From: Scatophagus argus
Taxonomy: Eukaryota; Chordata; Actinopteri; Scatophagidae
Reading direction: 5' to 3'
DNA: 64,000 nt
NCBI RefSeq assembly: GCF_020382885.2
Contig: NC_058511.1
Location: forward strand, 3,813,501-3,877,500
The position numbers were made by a program, and so were the translations under genes. The notes beneath the pieces are model-generated. The model was given only the letters and a program-made list of their open reading frames with translations, searched no databases and had not been told where the DNA came from. Below are positions 13,108 through 24,785 of this stretch, in pieces (positions within the stretch are counted from its first letter, which is position 1; each line of letters opens with the position of its first letter).

Positions 13108-13726
13108 GTAATGTTACATTTAACGATTAAATGATAAAGTTATCTGTCTGAAAACATTATAAAGATAAGCTAAATCGCGCTGTCTCCTGATCTTACAAAT
13201 GATTTAGTATCAAATCTAACTGTCGGTTGACGTTTGTTTTAGCTGCTCTGACGTTAGGTTTGGGCATTACCGGTCGCCATTGAATAAAAGTTCGCTAAAT
13301 AATATTGTATTGTTAACAAACAAGTCATCTCACAGTTGATGAAGTTTTTAATTTGATTTTTGCCGCTGACAAACACGATTCGGAGGCATTTTACGTTAAC
13401 GCCACTTCACAACGCCATTAGTAAAGAGAATTATGCCAGCCTCCATTCAAAATCTGACTTTTTATTGTAGTTTTAAGTAGTCATGAAAAAGTATAAGTTT
13501 ATACATCTTGACTGGAACATGAGATGATGATGAGACTTCAAACTTTATTTCGGCCTGTATCACATTCGCCTACTTCTTCTTAAACTTAAATATTACCTTT
13601 TTAAAGTCATGCTAAGCTAACATTATAGAAACGTTAATGCTACTTTAGCCAGTCGGTTTACTTAATTTAGTTCACAGTGCAGCTCAGTATGGATAAATGT
13701 CATGTGATTACGTTTCTCTGGGCAGA

Positions 13727-16598
13727 ATGGCCTCCCCTGACACCTGCGCTGATGAGGGCGCGTTCAAGACTCCTAAAAACGTCCGAGTCAGGACCTTTGG
13801 ATGCAACGGAGGGACCCCAGTCACCATCCCGGCTTCACCTTTCATGAAGAAGTTGGGCTGTGGGACTGGCGTCAACGTTTACCTCATGGACAGGTTTGAA
13901 GCGGTGGACTGAAACACTGGACCTTAAGTCTACCCAGACCTTGCAAATATATCTTCAGTATAAATTGTTAATAAAATGTCTTATCGTAAAATCATTGCTC
14001 AGTAGTGTCGTTTCCCCGGTTATTTTGTAGATGCCTTGTCATGTATGTGCATAAATATTATACAAACAAAGCGGTTTAACGTATGTGTTGTTGTTCAAAT
14101 TAATCCTAGAAAGGGAAAGTTGAATGCGTCTCCCTGGGCCATCAAGAAGATCAACAGCAAGTGCGCCACCAAACAGAAGCAGGTTTACCAGAAGCGCCTG
14201 AATGAGGAGGCGAAGGTCCTAAAGGGAATCAGTCATCCAAACATTGTTGGTAAGACATGACTGCAGGCTCATGATACCTTACTTTACACTGGCCAGTTTA
14301 ACGGACAGTTTTATGTTCTTTAGAAAAGAATACATAGATGAATTATTGCATACTTCCATAGAAATGCTTTTAAGAGGCATATTGCACTTAATATACATAT
14401 CACAGATGATGTTAACATTTATAAAAGCCTCCCAGTATTTACTCCAAAGGAAAATCAACACAACTCGCCCACTAAGTTGGCCACTAGGTTCAATATTTCA
14501 TTGTGATTTTCATCTATTTTCTATATTTTGAAACATGCAGGGGGACATACCATTCATTCAGGTTAAGTGGATAAATGTGGCAGCAAATGCTGAAATTTTA
14601 TGGCTTGTCAGGCCTCATTCAGACTAAATTAGGTATTCGGGCCGTTAGTGCATTAGTGTGGGAGGACACAACAGGGAGAGTACGTTGTTTGGTCCCTGAA
14701 CTCCACCTGGATAGCACCCAGTTTCCACGTCCCAGCTTGGGAGCAACAGCTCTTCCAGAGAGGCTTTCTCTGAACTGTCACCTCCTGAACGCACCGCACT
14801 CAAAACGAACCACTGGTGTTTTCACTGGAAGTTTGGAATTAATGGCTCACGTCTTCAGTCTTGTTTATGTGTTTATATCCAGGGTTTCGTGCCTTCGCCA
14901 CGGCCAGAGATGGATCAAAGTGCCTGGCCATGGAGTATGGAGGAGAGCAGTCCCTCAATGACCTCATAGAGAAGAGGAGGGAGGACGGCCTGAAAGCTTT
15001 CCCAGCTGCCAACATAGAAAAAGTAGCACTGCATGTTGCTCGTGGCCTTCAGGTAAATCATGGTATCCTGACAATTCATTTTTTGACTGTTACTTGAAGA
15101 GTAGGATGAAGGAAAAATGATGCACCTGAATTATATATAAATGAAATATACAAAAAGTATGTTTTATTTTCTGAGTTTCATTGCTATTAATTTCTTATAT
15201 TTAAAAAACATAAGAATGTGATACATGTTCATAATATGATTTTTAATAAAATGTCCTTGAGGATTCATAGAAACCCCCTCAAAACATCAGTGTTTCATTC
15301 TTTGTCGTATTTGTCTCCTCTTGACGTGAGCCAACCTTTTGTTTTCAGTTGGCAAATGAAGACTGTTTAACAAAACAAATTCAGCACAGAAGTCCTGAGT
15401 GTCAGGAAGACTTTTGTTTCTCTCCACAGTATCTTCACAATGAGAAGAAGCTGCTGCACGGCGACATGAAATCGTGTAATGTTGTCATCAAGGGCGACTT
15501 TGAGACTGTCAAGATCTGCGACGTTGGCGTGTCTCTGCAGCTGGACGAGAACATGCGAGGTAACGACTGCATTTGTGGAAATCAAATTGCATTCATAAAA
15601 TCAACCAAGGAACTTTGATGTGAAGCTCAGAAGGCATCTGAAACTGGCATCTCCAAGGCATCTCCAAGGTCCTCAAACGCATTTCTGTGTGTTAAAAGTC
15701 TGAAAAGAGCTGTTCAACCCAGAAACCCTGTTGCTGTGGGAAAATGAGCTTTGTGTTTTAAAAATAACACAATCCCTTTTGGTTTTTAGAAATTAAACTG
15801 TCATTCGGACCAATTAGAGTTTAATTAAAGCTGTTTTGTCCTCTCGATGTCCTCAGTGTCGGATCCAAAGGCGGAGTACATCGGCACGGAGCCGTGGAAA
15901 CCGAAGGAAGCTCTGGATGAGGGAGGAGAGATCACCGACAAGGCAGACATCTTCGCCTTCGGTTTGACTCTGTGGGAGATGATGACGCTGGCGATGCCTC
16001 ATCTGGAGATGCTAGAGGACGATGATGATGAAGAGGATGAAGGTGAGGCGCTCTTTGGCTTCAGGAATCTTAGATGATAAAACAGAAAATGACAAAAAAA
16101 AAAAAAAAAGAAACAAGTTTTGTCTTGTAGTCTCTAAAAAGCCTTCAAACAATATGAAAAAGAAGTTTTACACAAATCCTGTTTGCAACATAATCAATCA
16201 TAATTGTGTTTTCCTCATGATTCACAAGCTAAAACAGTTCTGGGAGCCTTGCAGCTCAAAAATAAAATAAGCAGAACTTCCTGTCATAGATTTTCTGACA
16301 GCACAAGCAGCTTCACTCATGCAGCCCAACTGAGTGTTGTTTAAAACCCTGCGTTTGCATTTCAGAAGACTCGATCGAGGAGAGTTTCGATGAGGACGCC
16401 TACTACGAGAAGCTGGGGACGAGGCCGCCGCTGGACGCCGAGGCTCTGGGCAGCTCGTACCGGAGGATGGTGGAGCTGTTCTGTCTCTGCACGGAGGAAG
16501 ACCCCAAGAGGAGGCCCTCAGCCAGCCAGATCGTCCAGGCTCTGGAGAGCAACGCCCTGCTGGATAAAACGCCCGGTGAGGTGATCGTAATCGACTGA
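13727..16598 (+). CDS. pbk: PDZ-binding kinase / TOPK, complete
   Basis: PBK/TOPK is a MAPKK-like serine/threonine kinase active in mitosis. Six coding exons join in frame to 341 residues (human 322): 13727-13893, 14110-14249, 14883-15052, 15430-15559, 15857-16042, 16366-16598. The start is the ATG directly after an acceptor (ggcag|AATGG), in frame with FKTP around T15, equivalent to the human CDK1 site. Kinase landmarks: PASPFM and GTGVNVYLM (glycine-rich region), PWAIKKIN with catalytic K68, HGDMKSCN (D171, N176), CDVG at D190 in place of DFG as in human [12 protein letters not shown], and an acidic run near 256-264. The C-terminus reads GEVIVID instead of the human TDV PDZ ligand. It runs tail-to-tail with esco2. 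Confidence 0.95.
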
Positions 16599-17248
16599 TT
16601 TACGCAACTAATTCTACGAGTTAGGAATGCTGTCAGGCACTCAGGATCCAGGATTTTCAGTTGAAATGACGGGTTAAGGGATATTTGTCAGGGATTTATA
16701 TTAGAAAACTGCAGACTATATGGACACAACCTGAAAACTCTGCCAGCTTATGCAATTTACTCGTTTATTTGTACTCATTTAGATGTGGGGAAAAGTAAGA
16801 GCTGAGCGCAGACACAGGAACTCGTCAGAGTATCAGTTAACTTGAAATGAGCTGCAAAAGCTACCTGTAATCTCCATACTGCTCATCTTTATCGAATGAC
16901 AGTCTGTCACTTCTTTGTGTTGCGGTATTTTTTTCCCATGGTGTAAATGTTTTTATGTTCTTTATTCATGTACGTTTGTGTGTCAGCGCTTCTGTAAACT
17001 TTACTTCCTGCTATCCTAAGTGATCCTGTGTTTTTATTTTACCTGCAGGGTTAACAAGGTCTCTGCTTAACAGCAATCTGCATTATGCACACATGCTTTT
17101 TGTTTTTAGTAACCGAAAGCGCACCTGTTGATTTTAATTCTGAAATTTACTTTAATTACTGCCTCCACAATAGATTTAATAACATTTTAAAGTTAACAGT
17201 TTGTGTAGTCAAGGAACTCATTCAGGGTCATAAAACAAAGGCAATACG

Positions 17249-17257
17249 TTTATTAAA
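17249..17257. terminator. Overlapping poly(A) motifs for pbk (+) and esco2 (-)
   Basis: The string TTTATTAAA gives AATAAA on the minus strand (17254-17249) and ATTAAA on the plus strand (17252-17257). Used for esco2 it gives a 3' UTR of roughly 0.5 kb after the stop at 17779; used for pbk it gives roughly 0.65 kb after the stop at 16598. I saw no stronger AATAAA for pbk in 16.6-17.25 kb. Usage is inferred. Confidence 0.5.
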
Positions 17258-17778
17258 TGTATATACAAGGTAGCAACTAAACAATGATGCCGTCCGCTCT
17301 TGAACACGTCTATCAACATATTTTCCTTCCAAACTGTCCAGAAAATCTCAAGCTTGTTGCATGAAAGAGAGACTCTGAACATTTAAATGAATCAAAACAA
17401 GCCATGTGGGAAATGTGAAATGTTTCCGGGCAGAATATAAACATCTCACTTTATAAAAAAAAAAAAAAAGTTACTGCCTACACAACATTCAGCAGTGAAT
17501 CAACCAACCGGTGCTGAGCATAAATACTGCTTGAGAACAGGTGGACCTTTTTAAAAACTCTAGACCTACTTAATCCTGAACACAGAGTTTCTGATTAAAC
17601 AAGTAAAGCTTAGAAACTCTGTCTTCAACACAAACTAAAGCCTGTTGCTTGTCAACGTGAAAACCTGAACAGTGACTGCTTTGCATATGAAAGAGGATCT
17701 GTGAATCAGTGGAGATTTCAACATGTCAGTTAGAACAGCAACGCGTCTTTAATCCACATGTTCAGTCCTTCACAAACT

Positions 17779-20700
17779 TCATGCGATGAAGTTGTAAACC
17801 AGGAAGGTTGGCGTGCTGCAGTACTTGGTAGCGAACAGTTTGCCGTCAGGCGTCGGGTCAGAGAAGGCGATTTCCTCCTTGGTGAGGTGACTGCCGTACA
17901 TGAAGGTGCTCCTGCAAAAACGGAAACAAGGAAAATGTGATAACTGTGAGCGACTACGGGGCAAAGTCTTTAACCGGGAATGAGCTGTGTGCTGCTCGTG
18001 ACCGTTTCAAAACAGTACGGTTTACTTTTAAAAGACAGTGTTTGTTGAGCGACATGGTACCTGACGGTGTCCAGCAAGCGGGTCGCGATGGCCTGACGTC
18101 TGGCCAGGCTGAAGACCCAGATCCGGCTGATCCCACACAGAGCTTGTTCAGGGACGGTGGAGCAGCACCAGGCTCTGTGTCGCTCCATGAAGTCGTCCTT
18201 TGTCATGTCTTTGTGTCGATCCGGCTGCTCGAGGACTCTGTAGGCCTGCGGGGACAAAAGGTTGAAAGCGTCTCTCAAAACCCCATCAGGACCGACACAA
18301 GTCACCGAACGAGCGCAGATTAAGTGTTAGACCCACAATTCATTTGCAGGTCTCAGTACACATCCAGAGTGGGTGTTTAAATGCGTGTCCTTAGCAGTCA
18401 GAATTAGTGCCCGTTTTTCCATGAGCTTAATTACATAAAAGCATCATCTGAGTTTGGTGGTGCACTAATGCTGTGATGAAAGATCTGGTATGACAATAAA
18501 GTTCCTTGAATCCTTCAAACCTAAATACATAATAATTAATTACCACTAGTGTAATGTAGGCTCCCAAGTAGACACTGAGGGTCAGAAACTGCTGTGTGAA
18601 AGTTTTCATGGACCAAGAACAGAATCTAAAACACACACACACACTTCCTGCACTACCTGACGTATGTGTTCAGCGACGAGACAGCCCACCACCATGCGCT
18701 CGGTGTTGATGAAGAGGTACGTCTTGGCCTGCGTGGGTCTGCTCAGAGTCACCTGCTGGAAACCCAACTCGTTGTCTGCTACCTGTCGCACGTCCTCGGC
18801 CTGCAAACAAACACATCCTGAGCAAGAACGCATGGAGGACACTGAAATGGGAGTTTTACTGAGTAAAGCGGCAGCACTCTTTACGACACACAAACGCTGC
18901 GAGTAATTGCAATCCCGCACCTTTTTGATGGCGTATTTGGGATCATCCGGCAGGACTAAGAGAATTTTTCCATCCCAGAACTCTGCCACCACCCGCTCCT
19001 TCTTCCAGCCCTGGAAACACAACAGAGAGAAGAGGCTGCGGTTACAAGACAGCAACTCGGAAACAAAGTCACCTCCCTGTGAAACGAATGCCTGCCAGCA
19101 GACGTCTCCATACCAGAGAGCTGCGAGAGGTCGAAGCAAAACAGGAGTTTTACCACAAATCTGATGGAGTCGAGGAAGCGCTGGTGGAACTGAGTGTGCT
19201 GGAAATTGTCCTCTGGGTTATCTGCGCTGTAGACCATGCCACACGAACTGCAGGTTGTCGCTCCAAACTGCTTCTGGCCTGCATCCTGATGGGCAAAATA
19301 CAGGGAGACAATACACAACAGTCAAATTACGTACACTGACCTGCGTTATGCCAAAAAAAAAAAAAAAAAAACCCAGACCGTGTACTCACTCCTCATTTCT
19401 AATATCCCTCAACCCAACCTACTTTTTTTTTTTTTTTTTTGCATGTGCTTTAGTTGACACTAAAACAGAAAGACAGTAAACATAAATAGCACAAACAATG
19501 AACGAGCCCCCAGCACAGCTACAGACACAAACATTAACGTACGATGATGAGCTGGTCGTCATCCTGCTTGTCTTTCCTCCGACGAACAGTTCGCTCTTTG
19601 GCGGCAGCGGCAGCCTGCAGTGGTGTCATCGGGCCAGAGGGGGTGCTGCAGGACGCCGGTGGCTGCAGAGCTTTCCTTAACCTTCCAGGCAGAAAATAAC
19701 AGAACATGTAGTGTCTGACACGGTAATCAGAGTGACAAAAATACTTCTATTTTCACCCGCATAAAAAGATAAGACCACAGGGAGATGATTAACGGTTAAC
19801 TACCCGTGCTATAATTAGTGCCTGTTTCTAAAATGTAAAACTTTCCATTCTTCATCCTCTTATCTCCCATCTTACTGCCAGTTTGTCTTTAATGAAGAGA
19901 ATAAACGTGTTGGAGGAAATGTTTCCGCTGTCTCACCTCTTGGAGGCGGAGCCAAAGATGGGATACAAAGCTGCGGTTTCTGCAGAAAAAAAATGCAAAA
20001 TATTATAAATAAAGCATTCACGAAACATTAAACAAGGAAGCTCCTCTATTGTGCATCAATAGCAAAACTGTTATAATGTGTGTGTGTGTTTGTGTGTACC
20101 TTTGGGCGGGCTGGCAGCAGCGGTGGGACTTATATCGCTCAGGTCAAGCATAGGCTCAGAGCCGCCGTCTGTCAGAGAAACATCCTGGGCAGGAAGGAGG
20201 GTTCAATATCATTATCATCATCTGCCACTAGTCGAGATTAAGAACTGCAGTTGTAGTTTGATAACTTGTTTTTTTAGACACATGAAGGACCAGAAAAAAT
20301 GCTGCACAACATTCATCTGTGAACATGCGTGTCCACTTCTGCCACACCTGACTGCTGAGGGATGAGAGTGTGGAGGCAGGACTTGCTGTAGGGGTCCTTG
20401 TCAACACAATCTTCAGCTCCTTCGTAATCCCATGTTCCTTTGCCAAATTTCTAGGAGAGCTGCGGGGAGAAGACGGTTATTGACCAGTTGGAACGGCGTT
20501 TACACAAAAAAAAAAAAAAAAAAAAATTAAGGGGTGGTCAATGTTTTACACTTTGACACACCTTAAGGAACGTGGAGTCTCAGGCTGTTCGTCCATCCAG
20601 TCTGTCGGGTCAAACTTCGCCCTGTGCTTGCTGCTTAACTGCTTCTCTGCTGTCTTAACCGGCTGGACAGCAGCCTGCAGGCAACAACCAGGACAAAATA

Positions 20701-22924
20701 ACATCAACTTTATGTTCACGTGGCAATAATTGCTCCTGAAGAGATCTGCTGTAGTACCACCCTAAGACCTCTGGTGGGAAACTGTTTGATTGAAATCCAC
20801 CAATTCAAATTGTAGTTCTGAGCAGTGGTGCCACCAAAAATGTGATACATCTCAGCTCCCGACGCAGTGCGAGAAGACTGTCCAAAAACCACTGGCCTAA
20901 GGTGTCTAATATCTTACATTCTGAGACTCAAAGAATAATTAAGAGACCAAGTTCTCATTGTTACATGTAGGAAGTAAATGGACTGCATATGTACAGTCAA
21001 CCAACCACTCAAAGCACTTTACAAGACATGCCGCACTCACTCACACACACATCCATGCACTGAATGGTGCAGGCCTGCTCATCAGGAGCAATGAAGCACT
21101 TTCCATCCAGTGCACTCCACAGTAATATGCTCATTCACACAGACACACTGTCGGCAAATTTAGAGTCCGGCATCTTCACTGAGGACACTTGGACATGCAG
21201 ACTGAACAGGCTGGGGGGGATCAAACCATCCACACAGCTGCTGCCTGAGTGCCGTTTCCTTTCCAGCAAAACATTCAAAAACAAACCAGCGAGCTGGAAC
21301 AGTTGGGAGACTTTTTGTAGGAGCAATGACCCACAGATAAGAGCACTCCAGGACTGCACAGTATAGTGGGGGCACAGTTTAAAGTGAACAGGCAAATATA
21401 AAAAGACAGCATGAAATGTTTATGACAACTTGGCCTGTGGAGTATAAACCAACAGAAAAAGCTCGCCTCACCTCTGCAGGTGTTTTCTGCTGCTGGTTCG
21501 TTACTGGTGCAGGTGGCTGCTGCTTTGACTGCTCACTCTTTGTCTGTGACAGGAAAACTTTGTCTTTCACTGGGACTGAAGCTGGCTTGGCTGAGGATTT
21601 TGGTGCAGATTTCTTGTACATGGATGTAGGTTTCTTCCCCGTGCCGAAGAAAGCAGCTCCTACAAAGATCTTCGGTTTGGGTTTCAGACTGCTGAAACTG
21701 ATGCTGATCACCTTCTTGGACTCTGCTGGCTTAGTGCTGCTGGCGGGAGCCAAGGCCGGAGTAGATGCCGGTTTAGCTGTGACACTGTTGAAATTATTTG
21801 ATTTTTAAAAAAGTAACTATAACTACAAATACATTTATCATGAAAAATGCAAACAGCTGCTAAAGAAACTTACGTGGAAACTAACCTGCTGTTAAGTTTG
21901 GACAGCTTAATCGTCCTAGAAGATGTTGTATAGCTTTTGATACCCATCTTCCCCGCATTTCTAGATCCTGCAGCCACCTTTCTCTGCTTGCCGCCTCTCT
22001 TAACATTTTTCTTCTTCTTCTTTTTCTCCTGTGAAGGAGGGGAAGGAAGAGGAGGAGGAGGAGGAGGAGAAGGCAGAGACTCCTTGATCGCCTTCCTCTC
22101 TAGTGGAGTGAGATAGACGGGCTTTTGCTTGCCATAGAAGGAGCTTGTAACCACGGAAGGTTTGAATGGAGATTTATAAGGTGATTTGGTAGGAGATTCT
22201 AGAAAAAAAAGATGGATAAACAGGTCAAGATGATACACATGTGAGAAAAAATATGTGTGTGTGTGTGTATATGGGGGGAGGGGGAGCATACAGCATGTCT
22301 TAACTCCACTAATTAAACACATCTCCAATGTTTTAGACTTAAAAGAGCCTCATCAGCCAACCTAAAACTACTATCTAAATCACACCTTTCATTAGTCTGC
22401 CATACCTGCTAGTCTGCGTGGTGACTTGCGTGGCGAGAGACAGTTCTCCTTGTCAAAATGTCCGACTGGCTTCTTCCTGGGGGATCTCCTCCTCACAGGT
22501 GACGCCTCCTCCCTCAGTCCCTTCTTGGCTGGACTGGAGTTGAAGTAACATAACATCAGTCACAGACAGATGAGATGAAGAAACTGCAGCAGATCCAACA
22601 CAGTTCTCTTTATATCTGAATAAAGCTGGCCGGTTGCCACCAGGTGAGAGGCAGTGGGGTGGGCTTTTTGATGTGAGGAGGCAGTGAAAACCACCGCACC
22701 ACCATCCCGGCCACATTACAGATCAGACTACTTAAATAATTCAGTATCAGCTTTCAGTTATAGGGTCAAATTTCTGCCTGCACCAAAACAAAGATTGTTC
22801 TGAAGACTGAAGACATCAATTCACCACATGTAGGTTTTGGCAATAAACTAGCCAGCTTGTTCACAACTCACCTGCCAGAGTCCAGAGAGGACAGCTTTCT
22901 CTTCCTGGTGGTAGTCGGCATCAT
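17779..22924 (-). CDS. esco2: N-acetyltransferase ESCO2 (Eco1 family), complete
   Basis: ESCO2 acetylates SMC3 in S phase to establish sister-chromatid cohesion. Fourteen coding exons give 660 residues (human 601): 22924-22872, 22533-22406, 22198-21886, 21784-21472, 20674-20562, 20459-20348, 20184-20100, 19979-19937, 19681-19543, 19285-19154, 19010-18921, 18800-18657, 18245-18061, 17911-17779. The disordered N-terminus has a KEN box at 46-48, the conserved [17 protein letters not shown] segment near 80-96, runs P105-110 and K119-124, and a GAAFF PIP-box-like motif at 207-211. The C2H2-like zinc finger uses C445, C448, H463, H467. The GNAT domain shows [23 protein letters not shown] and the C-terminal [16 protein letters not shown]. 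Two ATGs are adjacent; the first was taken. Confidence 0.95.
20985..21250. repeat. Diverged teleost SINE-like/retroposon-tail fragment in an esco2 intron
   Basis: The order of motifs CACTCAAAGCACTTTACAA, a CACACACACATCCATGCACTG-type block, CATCAGGAGCAATGAAG, GAGGACACTTGGACATGCAG and GGGGGGATCAAACC follows a dispersed repeat very common in fish genomes. The copy is degenerate and lies between esco2 coding exons 4 and 5. Family name and exact ends are from memory and uncertain. Confidence 0.55.
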
Positions 22925-22938
22925 TTTCACAACCCTCA

Positions 22939-23900
22939 CCTAAGATACACAGAGCACCATTAGCGGGTCTTACAGGCTAACGTAAAACACAGGTACAAAA
23001 AAAAAACAAAAACAGGGAGATGCTTGAAGAAGTATGTTGCTAGGTGACACAACCCACCATAACAACACTATGATACAAAACATTTTCCGACAATCCACAC
23101 ACTGTTATTGATACATCTGTCAACTCCTATGAAAGGACCGAATACTTCTGTAACAACTGCGACCGTAATAAGCCACAAACCTCCTTGTCAGTGGTCGCAG
23201 AGCGTAATGAATCTCTCTCTCATTTTTGTGCGTTCGACGATAACACATAATAAAAATGGCAGATTTTTAACGGGAGTTTGGCGCGACCGTCTCACTGCCA
23301 CCGTGCAAGAAGCTTCTGGAAGCCACCCCGAGACTGTTAACAATAATAACGAGAAACGCGTACCGATCAACGGTCTCAAGTTAACGTAACGACACCTTAT
23401 TTCATCTAGTCTGTGCCCAAACGTGAAGTACGTCGACATGAACTTAAGTTAAGCGTTTCGTGTAAGATAGCGGAGAGCTTGTTTAACAGCTTAAGTCGAG
23501 ATGAATGGATAATTGGCGGGACAATTAGCTTATACAAAAGTGACTGCCTCTAAACAAACAAGCTAACATGCTGTCATCGATCAGTGGTTTGCTGCATCAA
23601 ACCAAAGCCTAAAGTTTTGCCGTTTGTTTCAATGTTTGTCTGTTTTTTTCAGCTATTAATAACTCTAAACATCAGACCAATCTGTCTGACGGCTTCTTAC
23701 CACAGTTACTTGTCGGTTAAGGAAATACGCTATTTATAAGAGGAAAAAAGCAAGGTATCAAAAGACATAAAACGTGTTTATGTGAATTTGTGTATCTTAC
23801 CGAACACGTTTTTGTCAGGCTACATAAAACAATAAATGTTGCTTTAACGTTTGAAAGACTGGCGATCCTCCTGCTTCTTCTGCCCGCGTTTCTTCTCTGT
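22939..23900 (-). promoter_or_regulatory. esco2: esco2 5' UTR intron and promoter region
   Basis: The first coding exon begins at an acceptor (cttag, exon from 22939), leaving 15 nt of 5' UTR. A good donor on the minus strand (GTGTTCG|GTAAGATAC) ends a probable noncoding first exon at 23801. Its upstream end is probably near 23.9 kb. A CHR-like TTTGAA core (23850-23855, plus-strand reading) lies here, as at pbk. The esco2 and ccdc25 genes are divergent and about 0.8 kb apart. Confidence 0.5.
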
Positions 23901-24785
23901 GTTTTGAACAGCGCGCGCCACTCTGTAAAAAAATCACACAAGAAGGATGGACCGGAAGCGGAAGCATTAAATTTTTTTAGTCAAGTTACAGCCGTAAGCT
24001 CGTGGAGAAATTTCCGGTACTTGACTTAGTTAAAGATCCGAGTTTAGTAGATTGAATTTGATCAGTTAGCTTCAGACTATAGATCATTCTATGGAAACTA
24101 CATGTACGTTAGTTATACCAAATGAATTTGTAATTTTAGTTGAAACCACTCTAAGGATAGGACGTCTTTGGTTTCAATCATTTTGATTTAAAAGAAGCAG
24201 AGATAATTCATGTCAAATAATCTAATGAGTATATTCACAGGCTAATTAGTCGTGTCTTTTTCTGTGAATATTTTCATCAGTGGAGAAACACACTCAATTA
24301 CAAATTTTCTCTCTTTTTGTTCAAAATATGAAATATTTTCCATCATTTTCTTATACACATGTGAAACTGTCATTGACATCATCGTTAAATTCACTCCAGT
24401 AAAAACAACAAAATAATTAAAACTCATGTGTGAGTGATAAGCAAACGAATAAAGTAAATTTAAGATTATAGATGCAATTCTTTGACTGCTATCTGGGCGA
24501 ACAAAAACATCCAGAGAAATTCCCAAACTCAGAACGCAGGGATACAGTTATGGAATGCCAAGCTTTTACTTTGTAAAACAAGCACGGGTACTTCCTTTCC
24601 GATACTTGCTAATTCTCATGGTAGTGACGTATCTAGCTAACAACTTCCCGGGTCAACTTATACATGCGAAAAGTGACAGCAGCTATCAGTCTGCACACAG
24701 TTACTTCTTTTCCGTTGTATTCATAATTAGTGCGTTAACTTTCAAAAACTATACACTTATTGTTGTATTGTTTAATACATTTAAA

